Positions 11,416 to 22,163 of a stretch of DNA of 64,000 bases are shown piece by piece. Source of the stretch: Tuctoria greenei (taxonomy: Eukaryota > Streptophyta > Magnoliopsida > Poales > Poaceae); assembly GCA_036927565.1 (NCBI GenBank), contig JAYESD010000002.1:141181167-141245166 (forward strand), read 5' to 3'. The position numbers and the translations under genes are program-made. The stretch's first letter is position 1; each line of letters starts with the position of its first letter. Below the pieces are notes generated by a model, which saw only the letters and a list, made by a program, of their open reading frames with translations, searched no databases and was not told the origin of the DNA.

Positions 11416-12204
11416 TTGGACCGTTCATCTGGACATAGGAGGTAGAAAAGGCGTTCCCTGAGCTGAAGCGACAACTCACGTCGCTGCCCATCATGGTGGC
11501 CCCAAAGCATAGGGAGCCTCTGTACCCCTACATTGCCTCCACAACAGAAGTAGTGAGCATGGTCTTGGTGGCAGGGCGACCTGGTATCCAGCAACCTCAA
11601 GAGACGAATGGGCCCCTGCTGCTGACACTGAACCCCAGGGCTTGGGGACCTTAGGGTGCCCCGACAACCAAGAAGCCTCTGGGTCCCAGCCCCCGGAGGG
11701 TAGCTGGGTCCCCCCAAGGGGCTCTGGAGATCATGAAGCCTCTGTGTCCCAGCACCCAGAGGACGCCCTGGGTCTAGGGAACACGGAGTCTCTGGACCCG
11801 GAGCGGATGGAAGAAGGTGCACCGGATTCCCCAGGTTGGGAACGAGCTATCTAGCACCTGGTCTACTTCATCAGCGAAGTCCAACATGAAGAAAAAAAAG
11901 GTACCTTGAAGTACACAAATTACTGTATGCAGTGCTAATTGCGTTGAGGAAGCTCTGCCACTACTTTTAGGCACACAAAGTCTTAGTGGTGACCTCGTTC
12001 CCACTGGGGGTGGTGCTCTGCAGCCCCAACGCGACTATTAACGTCGCCAAATTGGCGGCGAAACTAGCGGAGTTCGAGCTCGATTTCTTGTTGCGGCATG
12101 CAATCAAGAGCCAAGCTCTAGGAGACTTCGTTGTCGAGTGGACTCGCTCACCAAGCAACCCAGGGGGACTAGAAGTGAGCGATTCGGAGCCTAGGGCTCT
12201 AGTG

Positions 12205-12600
12205 GTCAATGGACCCCATTGGACACTCTTCTTCGACAGATCATCGTGGAAGCAAGGATCGGAGCCGGTGCACTTCTCACCTCTCCAACAGGGGAGCAGT
12301 CCAAGTACACGGTGCACCTTGACTTCAAGGCGACCAACAACATGGCAGAGTATGAAGCCCTCATCTTTGGACTGACAGCTGTGCAGGGTCTCGGTGTCCA
12401 GCAGATGTTGGTCGAGGGAGACTCCTAGCTGATCATCAAGCTAGTCCAGGGTGAATGCTGCTGCAACGATCCTCAGCTAGTGGCGTACTTACTGCACGTC
12501 AACAAGTTAGAAGCTGGTTTCGAGGATTTGAACCTCTTCCACGTACCGCACGCCGACAACTCCATCGCCGACACCTTGTCAACTATGGCCTCCACTGGGG
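12205..12600 (+). pseudogene. Gypsy RNase H remnant
   Basis: The motifs LFFDRSS (12228), GAGALLTSP, then NNMAEYEALIFGL (12335-12370), LVEGDS followed by a stop codon (12428), and HADNSIADTLS (12550-12580) are the characteristic blocks of gypsy RNase H. The domain is divided between two frames near 12245. Between this and the RT remnant, 11416-12204 is diverged linker sequence with repeated GCCCCGACAACC-like, low-information codons and no recognisable domain. Confidence 0.8.
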
Positions 12601-12759
12601 CCCCGGTTCTTGAATGTGTCTTCGACAGGAGATTAGTGCGACCAACAGCTAGGCCCGCAGTACCTAACGAAGAAGGCGAGCCCAACACCTCAAAGCTGGC
12701 GACCTCGGCAGCCCTGCAACCATAGGGCCCATCGAGGTTCTTGTTTGTCATCGGGGACC

Positions 12760-13700
12760 TCAGATTACCCAGCACCCAAGATCCAGAAGCTCAAGAGAGT
12801 CCCTATGCATGGTCCACGGAGATCCGGGACTACTTGAAAGACAACATCCTTCTGGAGGAACATGTATCCACTAAGCGGTTCGTAAGGATGGGAAAATGCT
12901 ACACGCTAGTGGAAGGAGACCTCTGTCAACGTGGCGCCAACAGCGTCCTATTTTGGTGCATAACTCAGGAGGAGGGTTGCGACTTGCTTGGAGAAATCCA
13001 CGAAGGAGACTGCGGGTATCATGCGACTTCCTGCACACTGGTCGGTAAAGTCTTTCGACATGACTTCTATTGGCCAACAGAACTCCAAGCTGCCGTCAAG
13101 CTGGTGAAAAGGTGCAAGGCGTATCGGTTTCATGCCAAGCAGATTCACACTCCAGCGCAAATGCTACAGATGATTCCACCCTCGTGGTCGTTCGCAGTCT
13201 GGGGGCTAGATGTCCTGGGACACTTCCCCAGGGCAGTCAAAGGGTACCAGTTCCTCTAAGTCGCTGTAGACAAATGCACCAAGTGGTCGATGGCAGCCCC
13301 AGTGATCGATACAACAAGGAGTTCGTAGTCAAGTTCATCAAGTCGATCGTCTGTAGATTCGGGGTCCTGAACAGGATCATCATCGACAACGTGACCCAGT
13401 TCACCAGTGCAGCATTCCAAGACTACTGCGAAGACCTTGGCGTCCGAGTTTGTTATGCGTCCGTAGCTCACCCAAATAGCAACGATCAAGTCTAAAGGGC
13501 CAACGCCAAAATCCTAGGGGCCTCAAGACACGTACATATGACTGCTTGGATAAACATGGTGCCAAGTGGGTCGACGAACTCCAATGTGCACTGTGGGCCA
13601 GTCGAACATCACCCAATCAGGCCGAGAGAAACACCTTTCTTCCTGGTGTATGGGGTCGAGGTCGTCCTCCCCCAGAGATCGCAGTGGGCTCCCTCTGAGT
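12760..13700 (+). pseudogene. Gypsy integrase remnant
   Basis: A zinc-binding (HHCC-type) region with EIHEGDCGYHATSC and RHDFYWPT (12995-13080) precedes the integrase core: WGLDVLGHFP (13205), then, after a stop at 13257-13259 and a frame change, IIIDNVTQFTS (13377-13410) and AHPNSNDQV (13468-13492). The codon after DQV is TAA (13493-13495), exactly where family members have the catalytic Glu. A C-terminal piece, ETPFFLVYGVEVVLP, is at 13630-13675 in another frame. The homology ends near 13705, so the end of pol, the PPT and the 3' LTR are missing. Confidence 0.85.
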
Positions 13701-13705
13701 CCGGT

Positions 13706-14160
13706 CATTCATCGGTTCATTTCTATTCTCCCAACCTTTTCCTGTGGAGAAACAGATCGGGGCACCGGGACGAAGGGCCGCCGCCCTCTGCCCGTCGGTG
13801 CGCCTCCCGCGAGCCCCTCACCGCGCACGCTGTCGGTCCCCCGCCTCGCACACCATTGGTCCCCAGCTTCGCACCGTCTTCAGCGCTACCGCTGCTCACC
13901 ACCTGTCGTGCAAAACCCTAGGGCGCCGCCACCATGGCAGTCGATGCCCGCCCGCCATGCCATCAAATCTCGCCCGCCCGCCCTGGTCATCGACGCTTGC
14001 CTGCCCTGGTCATTGACGCCCACTTCACAGGAGTATTCAGCCTCGCTTTCCTCGCCTGACACCAGCCCATTCGCACGATGGCTCCTGCCTCGCCCGCTTC
14101 GCTCGACGACGCCTGCGATGAAGTGTATCAAGGTCTCATGTTCACAACGGTAAGGTGCTA
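13706..14160 (+). other. GC-rich, exon-like segment, not recognised
   Basis: Base composition becomes strongly GC-rich. An ATG at 13934-13936 lies in an excellent plant start context (GCCGCCACCATGG), preceded by the CAAAACCCTAG motif common in plant 5' leaders, but its frame closes after about 45 codons. A possible splice donor (ACGGTAAGG) follows at about 14150. This may be the first exon of a captured or decayed host gene. No product can be named. Confidence 0.35.
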
Positions 14161-14869
14161 TAGCCCAATCCGAACTGAGATTGTCTTGATGAAGTACTGT
14201 AATTGAAGTTTTTTTTACGAGTACTGTAATTGAAGTTTCATGTGTGAGTTCAATTTTTGGGACCGTTTGTACATGGATCCAGCTTAGGTGTTATATGCAG
14301 GAGATGACAATATTGATGCAATTGTTATTATCTTTTGTACACTCATCATATTTGTATTCCGAATATAAAGTGTTGTCGCTACCACTATGGGCTCCATATG
14401 ATTAGCAATTTCAATGGACAAAGGTTAATGACGGGTTAATCAATCCATTGATTCAAAAAACAATTGAAATACGGACTAGTTTTGGTCCTACAACTCGAAA
14501 AATAGTCTTTGGTTTTTTGTGTTTCAGCTCAGATGATAGGAGAGAAGCCCAGCAAAAGATAAGGGTAAAAATAACATTGCAACCAAAACATCTTTTTTTT
14601 TTAGAGCTGAGATCTGTTTTCTGCCGAACATCTCCACTGACAACTTCACTTCCACCACAGAGTTGCTCTACCCTAGCATTTTTTAGCAGAGTTGCTCTAG
14701 CTACGGTGGAGTAGAGCCATACCAAACGCCCTAAAGATGACCTCCTCGTGGGATCTTCTGTCAGCCTTCGATCTTTTGAGGCTATGCAGCATGACGGTGT
14801 GGCCCAACAGTGGCCAAAAAACTCACCCCTGCCGCTCCAGAACTCATCACCGCAGCCCAGGAGGGCGTC
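14161..14869. other. AT-rich noncoding stretch with a local duplication
   Basis: Contains a short tandem duplication of GTACTGTAATTGAAGTTT (14193-14240). Sequence near 14660-14735 (TTGCTCTAGC... and CCATACCAAACGCCC) resembles the end of a MITE, but a matching second terminus was not found. No coding signal is visible. Confidence 0.35.
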
Positions 14870-16505
14870 CCCGTCCCCCTCGCCATCCACCTCCTAGTGC
14901 CTCAAGCCGAGGAAGCCCGACGCAAACAAACCCACCCTAGACTGAGACCCTTCCTCCTCAAGCAAGAGTATGGCACCATGATCACCATGGAGCCCGGCGG
15001 TGCAGAGCGTGCGCTCGAGTTTATCGCCCAGGCCACACAGGCGCTCGAGCTCCGCAGACAGGGCACTGAGTTTGAGCTTGCCATGCACCTCATGTCCTGT
15101 TACCATCCACTTCTCTCTCGACCGCCACGTCGACACCGTCCGCATCCTTGAGTGCACAGTCGCGGTCGTTACGCCTCCGCTGGCTTCTGAGACCGAGGCC
15201 GACCATGAGGGTAAGGACTGGTCCCTCGCTACGTTCTTCGGCTGGATGTATGTCGGAGACACACACACCACGCTCGGTCGGATGGACAACTTCGTCGCCT
15301 GCTACGGCACAGGCCTCCACATCAAGATGGCGGTTGCACTAGACGACTGCGATCCTTGCGACGCGGTAACATGCTGGTTATTCTCTCCTTCAGCTTCTCC
15401 ACGTCTCTATCAAAATACACTACTACATTCGTCCTGATTTACTTACCCTCTAAGTCAATGAAAACAAGTTTTATTACTTGAACCTTAAATAAAAATAAAT
15501 TCTATCTATACCCTCTGATCTGTAGTATCTCCACCTCCATTTATTAAAGTAGGATCCTCTAAGAAAATGAAGAGGGTGAGAGTGGTTAGTACAAAGTAAA
15601 ATCAGCATTTCACGTCTTCCTTAATTTTCAAGTATTTTTTTTCTGCCACTGCAGCCTCCAGACTCAGTAAATTTTATTTCCGCTCGCATAGTTGCATTCC
15701 ATTACTGAAAATGGTGTCAATCTTGGTATGAAGGCTCACTGTTACATATATCATTAAAACACCTGAAAACTAAATCTGGAGAGAAGCAGTTCCTGACCAT
15801 CGTGTTTCTTTTTTGGACCGGAAATAATTAAAAGAAAATTGACTTTCCAATTCGATGAAGCACACAAGCTGCGCCGCAAAGCCCTTGAGATCCACCATCG
15901 CCCGAGGAGGCCTCAGATCGCCACTTGATGGCCCTTATCCTTGACGCCAAGGGTGACTACGATGGCACCCTCGAGCACCTTGTACTCGCCCCAATGGGCC
16001 TAATGTTGAGGTTGCCACCATTGGTGTCGCAAACTCGCGATAGGCCGGCTATACCTATCTTGCCCTGTCCCGTTTTGATAAACCATCTTCTCCTACCAGA
16101 AGGCATTGACTACTGTCCCCAAGTCAGCTCGTCGCAACGACAATCATTCAGTTGCATCCGTCTATGTCCGCCCTGCAGATGTTTACCACCGAACGGGGAG
16201 GCTCCGTGAGTCGAAGTCCTACTGTGAGACCTCCTGCTCATTTATGTAAAAGCCTGCACCTGGTGCTGCTGCTGACGAGGTGGCTGGAGGTCCAATGAAG
16301 ATTCCTTCCATCTACGAGGCAGCACTTGGAAACATTGATGAGACCATCATAAAGCTTCTTCAGTGGTCACTCAAATTGCTCGAGGAATCAACAGGGCAGT
16401 TGAGCACAGTTGCTGGAATCGAGGCACAGATGGGTGTATTGTACTACATGATAGGGAGATATGCTGATTCAAGGAACACATTTGAGAGCGCTGTCACTAT
16501 TACAA
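14870..16505 (+). pseudogene. Kinesin light chain-related (KLCR, TPR-repeat) gene, decayed copy
   Basis: Fragments match, in order, the plant kinesin light chain-related/CMU proteins, TPR scaffolds that stabilise microtubule-linked cellulose synthase delivery at the cortex. 14931-15150 gives PFLLK and ELAM blocks. 15150-15372 gives the VAVVTPP and FFGWMYVGDTHTTLGRMD blocks. About 480 bp of AT-rich, intron-like sequence follows, then 15855-15990 with KLRRKALEIHH and ALILDAKGDYDGTLEHLVLA. 16020-16200 gives SRFDK and RESKSYC-type blocks in shifting frames, and 16290-16500 gives IPSIYEAALGNIDE and STVAGIEAQMGVLYYM. Several frameshifts and stops separate these pieces, and homology ends abruptly at 16505, before the last TPR repeats. 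Retained intron-like spacing argues against a processed cDNA copy. Confidence 0.75.
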
Positions 16506-16935
16506 TAAGCTTCATCTTAGGCAACTCCAAATGTGTTATCACACGTGGTTTTCAAAACCACCTAAAACAAAGAGCCTGTGATAATCTGCAATTTTCACGG
16601 GCGGAAACTAAAACCGCATATGAAATAAGTTATCACAGGTGCTCTTAACATTCATGAATCCGCCTGTGAAGACTCTTTATCACAAGCAATTTGTAACATA
16701 AGAGTAACAGCCTGTGATAATCAAGTTATCACAGACAGTTCTTTACCTATGACTAGCAACATGTGAAGACTCTTTATCACAGCTGGTTTATAACTTAAGA
16801 GTAACTGCTTGTGATAATAGAGTTATCTCAGGCGGTTCTTTACCTATGACTAGCCGCATGTGATAATATAATTTCACAGGAGGCTAGCCGTAGGTAAAGA
16901 ACCGCCTGTGATAAAGTCTACCCTATGCAGCACTA
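16506..16935. repeat. Tandem and inverted short repeats (GCCTGTGATAA family), DNA-transposon-like
   Basis: The words GCCTGTGATAA and TTATCACAGGC recur about ten times in both orientations. A ~110-bp unit containing GTTCTTTACCTATGACTAGC is present twice (about 16730-16765 and 16842-16862) and again inverted (16885-16905). This resembles the subterminal repeat region of a CACTA-like or other TIR transposon, but no clear terminus or transposase was found. Confidence 0.5.
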
Positions 16936-17249
16936 TCTGTTGTTATTTCTAATTTCCAGGTCAATTTCATATGCACATTCACACACAAAAGATGCACATT
17001 CACACACAATAGAAACAATATATTCTTACAAGCATCATCGACACAAAATCACCAAAAAGTCATCTCATATACATATGTAGAGTACATCTCAATTCATAGT
17101 TTACATGTTTCACTAAAAACTTTTTTGATACTCATATTGGAAAAGTTCTGGCACATCTGCTATTACACCGTCGTCATCGAAGAACAACCCTCTTCGATGG
17201 AAAATTTTGCAACGCATGAAGTGACACAGTTCACTCACAATCTTACTGT
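16936..17249. other. Unassigned AT-rich sequence
   Basis: Contains a duplicated GCACATTCACACACAA block (16974-17010). No coding or family signal. It ends at the border of the type-A LTR at 17250. Confidence 0.4.
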
Positions 17250-18230
17250 AGGATCGAAGAGCACGTGAGAAGCTACCAGAGGGGGGAGGGTGAATGGTAT
17301 ATTAAAACTTTTTAGCGGAAGCATGAAAACTCCTCAGCAGAAAATCAATCTGTTAAAAAATCATGTGTGCGATTAATCTAAGCATGATCAATTGTGACAA
17401 AACCAGTATAGATTGTGGAGAACCAAGTTACGAAGACATCACAACAAGAATCAAGAAAATCCAATAAGAAAAACTCTAGTTATGATTGAAAGATTGAACG
17501 GAGGGTAATCTGTTCTACTCGATAAAAACAAGATCTACAACACCACAAGGAAACTCGTGTAGATCCAAAACCACAAATCCAATGACCACGAAATTTGTAC
17601 AGATGATAGAAAATCCAGTTGTGAAGACAATCCAAAAAGAATCACATCTATTGGATTGGTAAAACTCGAGTTATTATAAAACCACCAAAGCAAGGTAGTG
17701 CTGTGCAGAAACTCGACGAGAAAGACTTGAAAGAAACAAGTCGGATGAACAAGGCACAAAAACTCCTTTAGACTACAAATTTTATAAATTAAAAAACAAA
17801 TAGAACAGCACAAAGTCGTGCACCACGAGCTCTGGCCTCCCTTGCTTATATAAGAAGCCCTTAGGCCAACCCAATCCTAACTAGGACTCAAATCCTACTT
17901 AGATTGAACCGAAACTTTTCATAACTGCTCAAGACTCTTGCATACGCAGATAGAAGCAATCTAAGACTTTCAAACACCTTAGGAGCATATCTCACATTCC
18001 TAAAACAACCCAAATTTGTGGCCCACATGAAATCCTATCATAACCAACTCAAATCTATACATATTTGAGTCAAACCTGACTCAGCCGCAGCCTGAGTCCA
18101 TAACCTAGTCGGTTGGACCTTTCTGACCAATTTTACATCCACATATCTTTATCACGCCTCAGAACCATGTAGCCACATCCATGCACTCCTTGCATACATG
18201 CGAACATCTTCCAACGACGTCCACGATACC
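17250..18230 (-). repeat. Partial LTR of type A (minus strand)
   Basis: Its plus-strand sequence from TAGGATCGAAGAGCACGTGA onward is the reverse complement of 3372-4362, including the TATA box (near 17845) and the poly-A signal region. The 5' part of the LTR (equivalent to 2487-3371) is missing: homology stops near 18228, where type-B LTR sequence starts. It is most simply the 3' LTR of the minus-strand type-A element whose 5' LTR is at 63178. Confidence 0.8.
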
Positions 18231-18237
18231 TTCTGAA

Positions 18238-18700
18238 TGTAGCCTAGAGGGGGGTGAATAGGCTTTTTGAAACTTTGTCGATCCCTGAAACACTTAATAG
18301 ATTGATCAAATATAGAGAAGGCCGGACTAGTCCGGTATGGTGCGGACTAGTCCGGTGTATGTGGATTCAAAAGATCAAGATTGATCATTAATTTCACCTG
18401 TAGTACTCTATGCAGCGGAAATCAATTGACAACTTGGATGTATTACAGCAATGAAACAATGTATTGCAAAGATCAACTTTAATTACGATATTTCAACATG
18501 ATTTACACAAGTTTAAGCAAACCCTAGAATATGATGAACTATAAAACAAAGATGTGCGAGACAAGATTTTATCTCGTGTTTCGATTCCACGGAGGAAATC
18601 TACATCCCCCGTTGAGGAGTCCACGGAGGACCGGGTCTTCACCAACCCTTCCCTCATCGAATCGCCACGGAGGCCGATTCATTTTGGAGAATGATCATAT
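18238..18700 (-). repeat. Partial LTR of type B nested in the type-A element
   Basis: Begins (plus strand) TGTAGCCTAGAGGGGGGTGA, the same terminal block as at 5975. It carries two perfect CGGACTAGTCCG palindromes (18328-18355) and the TCTACATCC / CACGGAGG region matching 6310-6390. Homology stops near 18700, so most of U3 is missing. Confidence 0.72.
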
Positions 18701-18714
18701 CTTCTTGGCGATTG

Positions 18715-19020
18715 ACGAGCTACTCCTTATCAACAATCTTATCCATTAAAAATTTCATTTTAGAAGCTATTTTTCTATCTAAACCAATAAGCATGTTTTC
18801 TTCATCATTATAATCATCAATATCACTATTAGAATAAAGCAAGGAGGAAGATTTAGATGTGACCTTTCTTTTTCCTTCCTTGGCCATTAGACACGTGTCG
18901 TCAGTGTCCTTCCATGTGCCCATGGTTGGGAAGAGAGTGGATTTCTTGGTAGGCTTCTTGATGGCTATTGTGGCCATCTCCTCTTCTTGTTCGGATGAGG
19001 ACTCATCATTGGAGCAAACT
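18715..19020 (-). pseudogene. Copia gag fragment (type B-like) next to the partial LTR
   Basis: An 85-codon minus-strand frame (18977-18720) begins MATIAIKKPTKKSTLFP and contains TCLMAKEG, matching the C-terminal gag block seen at 4580-4440 of the other type-B fragment. It abuts LTR B on one side and the type-A gag on the other (about 19025). It is therefore probably what remains of a type-B element after large internal deletion. Confidence 0.6.
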
Positions 19021-19029
19021 TTGCATGTT

Positions 19030-20811
19030 TTCGACTAATTACAGCAGGTTGTATGTTCCTATCATTCGGTTTAGCATGTGCATCAAATTTTGCATGAGAG
19101 TTATGAGATGTAGCTTGTATTCTATCCTTTTTCTGTTGTTTAGCTAGTCTATAGCAAAAATATATGACACGACCATCTCTACCACAGTAGGTACAATGAA
19201 ATTTAACTTTGTGTTCATGTCTAGATGAGCAAGCAACCTTTTTATTTAAACTGAATGAGACAACACTCCTGCAGATTTAAAAACCACTTATTTTTGTTTA
19301 GGAACTGTCTGAATCAAACCACTTCCTAATGACTTTACAATTTTAGATGGATGTGCCTTAGCATGAGAATGAGAATCAAAACCTAAACCATATTTATCTT
19401 TGCAAGATTTAGAGGAATTCAGCAGCAAGTTTAGGTTCTTAATTGCATTACAAAACCGATCTAATGTCCTATGCATGTCATCAAGTTTATTTGACAGATC
19501 AAGGCAATTTCACATGAAGTTTTTCCTTTTAATTTGCAATTGAAACAATATTGAAATTCATGAGAACGTAAAGCATTGTTCAATATAGAAATTTTACTCA
19601 TAGCATCTTGTAGTTTCTTATCAAGATCATCATAAGTAGAACAATGCAAATCAATTGTAGAACAGCAAGCATCTTTCAAATTTTCATCATTAAGTGCAGC
19701 AATATTTTTGTTCTTTTCAATTTCTTTTTCAAGTTTATCAAGTGTGGAGGTGTGTGCACTTCTTAGAGAGGACAATTGTTCATATATTAAATCACATGAG
19801 GAACAAAAATCATCAATAGGAATCAAAGATTTCAAATGATTAATTTCATATTCTAGTGACTCAATTTTAACGGCATTGTCCCTAAGCTTTTTGTCCTTTT
19901 TTCTTAACTATAACAGTGGCACGAGAAAAAGCATCACACATTTCTTTGCAAGTAGGACATACCTCTTCATTGTTGTTGTTGTGTTCTGCCTCCTCCATAC
20001 TTGATCTTGATTTGCCTGCCATGAAACACAAGTTTGCCAAATCATCTTCATATTCGTCACTTCCAATGTCCACATCACTCAAGCCAAGTCCTTGAAGTGC
20101 GGAGATAAAACTATTCACCAATTGACGTCCTATAAAAACCTTCTTTTTCTTGTTGTCGTGTGCAAAGGAGTGCTTCGTCCTTGTTTGATTTTCATCACGG
20201 GAAGTAGCACCTGAGAGGTTGGGGCAATCCATGCGAAAATGTCCTGTCTTACCACATTTGAAGCATCGTTGAGGTCCGACACTTCCTCTCCTTCTAGTTC
20301 TCACATTTTGCAATGTTTTTGAGAACCGGGTAGATATAAGTGCAAGTTTTTCCTCTGGAAACTCTTCAACCTGTTCAAGTGTTAGAGAGGACAACAAAGC
20401 AAGTGTTCCACAAGATGAAGGTTGGCCGGAGCTAGGCATGTCACATTGAGAAACAAATACAAGAGACTTGTTGGGGTTCTTACGTGAGATTATGTCAATT
20501 CCATGAGTTTTCAATTTAAAATATAGAACATCTAAAGTAAGTGTACGCATGACAGTATATTCACGAATAGATGTTACTTTCATATCCCAAATTGACATGT
20601 CTAATGCACTTAGTAAATGCCTAGCATTCTCAGCATCTGAAAAATTAACATTGACGCTATGCAAGTTGCTGAGGATTTTATTAAAGCGAGCAAATAGATC
20701 GTCGATGGACTAACCTGGTTGCATCTCAAAGCGCGTGTACTCCTTTTTGAACATGTCTTGCCTTACCTCCTTGATCGTATTGGATCCTTCATGGTAGTCG
20801 CAGAGTGCTTT
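19030..20811 (-). pseudogene. Copia gag (type A element), main part
   Basis: Minus-strand reading from 20811 down gives the capsid (UBN2-like) region with FKKEYTRFEM and LFARFNKILS, then the ARHLLSALD and TLDVLYFKLKTHGI blocks. A zinc knuckle CFKCGKTGHFRMDC follows (20265-20224), then a coiled-coil-rich region (19835-19480) and a second knuckle-like motif CTYCGRDGRVIYFC (about 19190-19150) in which the expected His is Arg. Stops at about 20712, 19882, 19461 and 19288 break the frame. This gag is the interrupted continuation of 62848-63114: the CACTA transposon lies between them. Gag is the RNA-packaging structural protein of the retrotransposon particle. Confidence 0.82.
20809..20811. other. 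Left target-site duplication (TTT) of the CACTA element
   Basis: TTT directly precedes the CACTG terminus and is repeated directly after the other terminus at 62845-62847. Three-bp duplications are the rule for CACTA transposons. When the element is removed with one TTT, the copia gag frame on both sides becomes continuous. Confidence 0.88.
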
Positions 20812-20826
20812 CACTGTAAGGATTCC
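20812..20826 (+). repeat. Left terminal inverted repeat of the CACTA element
   Basis: CACTGTAAGGATTCC. It differs from the other terminus at two positions, including the fifth base (CACTG against CACTA). Confidence 0.9.
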
Positions 20827-20829
20827 GGT

Positions 20830-22080
20830 TTATCACAACGAAAAAATTCGTCGCAATAGGTTGTTTTTTGTCGCAATAGGTCGCTGTTGCAACGAAAAAG
20901 AGTGTGGCGATAGTTTTTACGAATCGTCGTAATAATTCCCGTGGCAATAGGTTATTGCAACGCCTTGACATCCGTGGCGAATAGTATGGTATTGCAACGA
21001 TTTTACATCAGTGGCAAATAGGACGCTATTGCAATGTTTTCATGTATTGCAACGATTTAATGTATCGCAACGAATTGTACGGTATTGCAACGGGTTCACG
21101 ATCGTGGCAAATAGTACGGTATTGCAACGATTTCATATTCGTGGCAAATAGTATGTTGTTACAACGATTAGCGTATTGCGACAATTTAACGTATTACAAC
21201 AAATAGCATGGTATTGCAACGATTTCACATTCGTGGTAATTGTATGTGGTTGCAACGATTTCACAGATGTGGCAATAGTACGGTATTGTAACAATTTCAC
21301 ATTCGTGGCAAAAAGTATGTTATTGCAACGGTTTAGAGTATTGCGACGGTTTAACGTATTTCAACGAATAGCATTGTATTGCAACGATTTCGCGTTCGTG
21401 ATAATAGTATGTGATTGCAACGATTTTCACATTCGTGGCAAATACTACAGTGTTGCAACAATTTTCACAACCGCGGCAAACAGTAACATATTGCAACGAG
21501 TTATGGTGTAGCGATAATTTACCATATTGCAACGAATATCATGGTATTGCAACAATTTCACATTCGTGGCAAATAGTATGGTACTGCAACGATGTCACAG
21601 TCGTGGCAAATAGTATGATACTGCGACGATTTAACGTCCGTGGCAAATAGTTGCAATGAGTCAACAAATGTGGCGAATAGTACCGTATTGCAACGATTTC
21701 AGATCCGTGGGAACTAGTCTGGTACTGCAATGATTTCGTATCCGTGGCAAAATTTGTTATTGCAACGAGTCCACAAATGTGACGAATAGTACCATATTGC
21801 AACGATTTCAGATCCGTGGGAACTAGTATGGTACCACAACGATTTCACATCCGTGACCAATAGTTTGGTATTGCAACGATTTCTTATCTGTGGCAATAGT
21901 GTTTTAATACAACATTTTATGAGTCATTGCCAAATGTTTATACTGTAATGTTTTGTCATTCTATTGCCACGTTTTATCATCCGTATTGGCAATAGCTTCC
22001 TATTGCAACAATTTATCATTCGTGACAAGAAATTCGTAATGCCACGTTTTATAATTAGCGGCAGTAGAACCCGAATGCAC
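20830..22080. repeat. Left subterminal repeat array of the CACTA element
   Basis: More than 25 imperfect units of about 35-40 bp. A typical unit is TATTGCAACGATTTCACA followed by TTCGTGGCAAATAGTA. The words GCAACGA and CGTGGCAA are shared with the right array. Such arrays are the binding sites of TNPA-type proteins in known CACTA transposons; binding here is inferred. Unit identity decays away from the terminus (21900-22080). Confidence 0.88.
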
Positions 22081-22163
22081 CAGGTTTGAAAATTAGTGAC
22101 AACAGAATCACGAGTTTAACAATAAACATCCATCAATTGATATTACAACACGCATAACAACAC

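Noticed and set aside
16506..16935. CRISPR-like array
   Set aside because: Spacing and orientation of the short repeats are irregular and both orientations occur; the context is a plant nuclear genome.
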